Below, in pieces: positions 6,099 through 7,689 of a stretch of 7,689 bases of DNA (the stretch's first letter is position 1; each line of letters begins with the position of its first letter). The DNA comes from Acidobacteriota bacterium (lineage in GTDB: Bacteria; Acidobacteriota; Terriglobia; Terriglobales; Acidobacteriaceae): positions 1 through 7,689 of the forward strand of contig JAJZFR010000190.1 of the NCBI GenBank assembly GCA_021805265.1, written 5' to 3'. A program made the position numbers and the translations under genes. The notes below the pieces were generated by a model. It worked only from the letters and a program-made list of their open reading frames with translations, was not told the DNA's origin and did no database searches.

Positions 6099-7689
6099 CT
6101 AGCTCTTCAGCGCAACCCGCAGATGCAGCTCGCGCATCTGCTGCTCGCTTACTGGCGTCGGAGCATCCACCATCACATCGATCGCTTTCGCCGTCTTCGG
6201 AAACGCGATCACCTCGCGCAGGCTTGGCGCGCCAGCCAGCAGCATTGCAATGCGATCCAGCCCCAGCGCAATCCCGCCATGCGGCGGGGTCCCGTACTCC
6301 AGCGCATCCAGAAAAAATCCGAAGCGCGCGCGTGCCTCTTCGTCGCTCATTCCCAGCGACTCGAATATCTGCCGCTGCACATCCTGGCGATGAATACGAA
6401 TCGATCCCGAGCCAAGCTCCAGACCATTCATGGCCAGGTCGTAGCAGCGCGCACGGACCGCCGCCGGATCCGTAAACAGCTTGTCGAGGTCCTCCTCATG
6501 CGGCGAGGTAAACGGATGGTGCGCGGGAACCCACTTGCCGCTCTCCGCGTCGTGCTCGAACATGGGGAAATCCGTCACCCAGATGGGCTGAAACGCCCGC
6601 GCGCCGTCGAGGACCGCACCGGCAAGCGGGTCCGCCGTTGCGACGACCGTTTGCGTTATGGCAAACGCGCCGTGTCGCTCGGCGTACTTCTTCGCCAGCT
6701 CGACGCGGAAGCTGCCCGCCGCCGAATACACGGCGATTTCGCGCTCCGAAAGGCGCCCCGGAACCTTCGTCTCCGAGCCTTGAAAGGGATGCGCAGGATC
6801 GCCCGCCACAATGACCACAAAATCGTCCTCGCCCGCTCCGGTCAACTCGCGCAGCGACGCCACCACGTGGGGAAATCCCTTCTCCAGCCGCTTCAGATCG
6901 TCGATGAACTTGGCGCCTTTTCGCTGGTCAAAGAGCGGATGATTCTCCTCCCGCTCCTTGCGGCTCAACTGGCCAACATTCGGGATGCGCAGCGCCACTA
7001 CCGGCAGCGCCGGATCAAGCTGCAACGCCGTCCGATCTGCATCGCTAAAAGCCGCGCGCAGATCGGTCAACTCCGGCAGCCTGAGGTCCGGCTTGTCCAC
7101 GCCAAACCGCCGCATCGATTCGTCATAGGTAATCCGCGGAAACGGCTTCGGCAGCGCAACGCCGGCTGCGGCAAAACCCGCTGACAAAAACTCCTCGACC
7201 ACACGAAACACGCTCTCCTGCTGGGGAAAACTCATCTCCAGATCGATCTGCGTGAACTCGAGCTGCCGGTCGGCGCGCAGGTCTTCGTCGCGGAAGCAGC
7301 GCGCAACCTGAAAGTAGCGGTCAAACCCCGAGATCATCAGTATCTGCTTGAATATCTGCGGCGATTGCGGCAGGGCATAAAACTCGCCCGCATGCACCCG
7401 GCTGGGAACCAGAAAATCGCGCGCCCCCTCGGGCGTCGATTTGGTCAGTATCGGCGTCTCGATCTCCAGAAATCCCTGGTCCGAAAGACTCTGACGAATC
7501 GCCAGCGTAATCCGGTGGCGCAGCCAGAAGTTGCGCTGCATCTCCGCCCGACGCAAGTCCATGTAGCGATACTTCAGACGCACTTCCTCATTGGCAATCG
7601 CCTCTTCCGCAGGCGAAAACGGAGCCAGCTTTGCGTCGTTCAAAACCAGAATTTCGCTGGCTACAATCTCGACCTCGCCGGTAGCCATC
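6099..7689 (-). CDS. aspS: Aspartyl-tRNA synthetase, bacterial type (N-terminus outside window)
   Basis: Charges tRNA-Asp, and in organisms lacking AsnRS also tRNA-Asn, with aspartate in the cytosol. About 529 residues are visible. By comparison with P. aeruginosa AspRS, the ATG at 7688 corresponds to an internal Met (GEVEI segment), so roughly 90 residues, most of the OB-fold anticodon-binding domain, lie beyond the right edge. Numbering from that Met: class II motif 1 region FLEIETPILTKSTPEGARDF (73-92), substrate segment ALPQSPQIFKQ (105-115), motif 2 FRDEDLRADRQLEFTQID (132-149), and motif 3 GGIALGLDRIAMLLAG (471-486) followed by REVIAFPKT. The bacterial GAD insertion domain lies about 180-360, and HHPFTSP (390-396) is intact. 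The residues near positions 31 and 83 that separate discriminating from non-discriminating enzymes are not visible. The gene converges on the oxidoreductase gene. Confidence 0.97.
   Translation of the reverse strand, partial: MATGEVEIVASEILVLNDAKLAPFSPAEEAIANEEVRLKYRYMDLRRAEMQRNFWLRHRITLAIRQSLSDQGFLEIETPILTKSTPEGARDFLVPSRVHAGEFYALPQSPQIFKQILMISGFDRYFQVARCFRDEDLRADRQLEFTQIDLEMSFPQQESVFRVVEEFLSAGFAAAGVALPKPFPRITYDESMRRFGVDKPDLRLPELTDLRAAFSDADRTALQLDPALPVVALRIPNVGQLSRKEREENHPLFDQRKGAKFIDDLKRLEKGFPHVVASLRELTGAGEDDFVVIVAGDPAHPFQGSETKVPGRLSEREIAVYSAAGSFRVELAKKYAERHGAFAITQTVVATADPLAGAVLDGARAFQPIWVTDFPMFEHDAESGKWVPAHHPFTSPHEEDLDKLFTDPAAVRARCYDLAMNGLELGSGSIRIHRQDVQRQIFESLGMSDEEARARFGFFLDALEYGTPPHGGIALGLDRIAMLLAGAPSLREVIAFPKTAKAIDVMVDAPTPVSEQQMRELHLRVALKS

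Noticed and set aside
6055..6105. Stem candidates as an aspS/oxidoreductase terminator
   Set aside because: Stems are only 5-6 bp with long loops and no T-tract after the stem on either strand; listed only as gap content.
6123..7184. 353-residue + strand ORF opposite aspS
   Set aside because: Arg/Leu-rich antisense shadow of a conserved synthetase.

Overview
The window is a GC-rich bacterial chromosomal segment with six protein genes, two of them cut by the window edges. Gene content, the long low-complexity insertion in a PcrA-type helicase and an exported Gfo/Idh/MocA-type oxidoreductase would fit an Acidobacteriota (Terriglobia-like) soil bacterium. That placement is inference from protein style only; there is no rRNA or other phylogenetic marker to settle it.

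Layout, left to right. Bases 1-101 hold the last 32 codons of a RelE/ParE-family toxin on the + strand. A convergent gap (102-237) with an 8-bp inverted repeat follows. Next is a large minus-strand PcrA/UvrD helicase (238-3363) with all the SF1A motifs, a ~140-residue extra segment in its 2B region, a long repetitive linker and a PcrA-type C-terminal Tudor-like domain. Divergent from it, after a 162-bp regulatory gap with AT-rich palindromes, is a complete type II toxin-antitoxin operon: a Phd/YefM-type antitoxin (3526-3774) overlapping a PIN-domain RNase toxin (3771-4184) by four bases. An 85-bp gap with degenerate GC-rich repeats leads to a second two-gene operon: a LOG-family phosphoribohydrolase (4270-4869) overlapping a Gfo/Idh/MocA-family oxidoreductase with a predicted signal peptide (4866-6038). 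A 60-bp gap separates this from a convergent minus-strand aspartyl-tRNA synthetase gene (6099 to the right edge), which lacks its first ~90 codons.

How the genes fit together. pcrA and aspS are housekeeping genes. The TA pair is a self-contained, probably autoregulated module. The LOG and oxidoreductase genes are very probably co-translated, but no shared pathway can be read from sequence. The partial toxin at the left edge means pcrA lies between two toxin-antitoxin loci, suggesting small accessory insertions beside a core gene.

I found no convincing wholly new system. The points most worth a second look are the TA operator architecture, possible leaderless starts, the PcrA insertion and start codon, and the unusual nucleotide-binding loop of the exported oxidoreductase.
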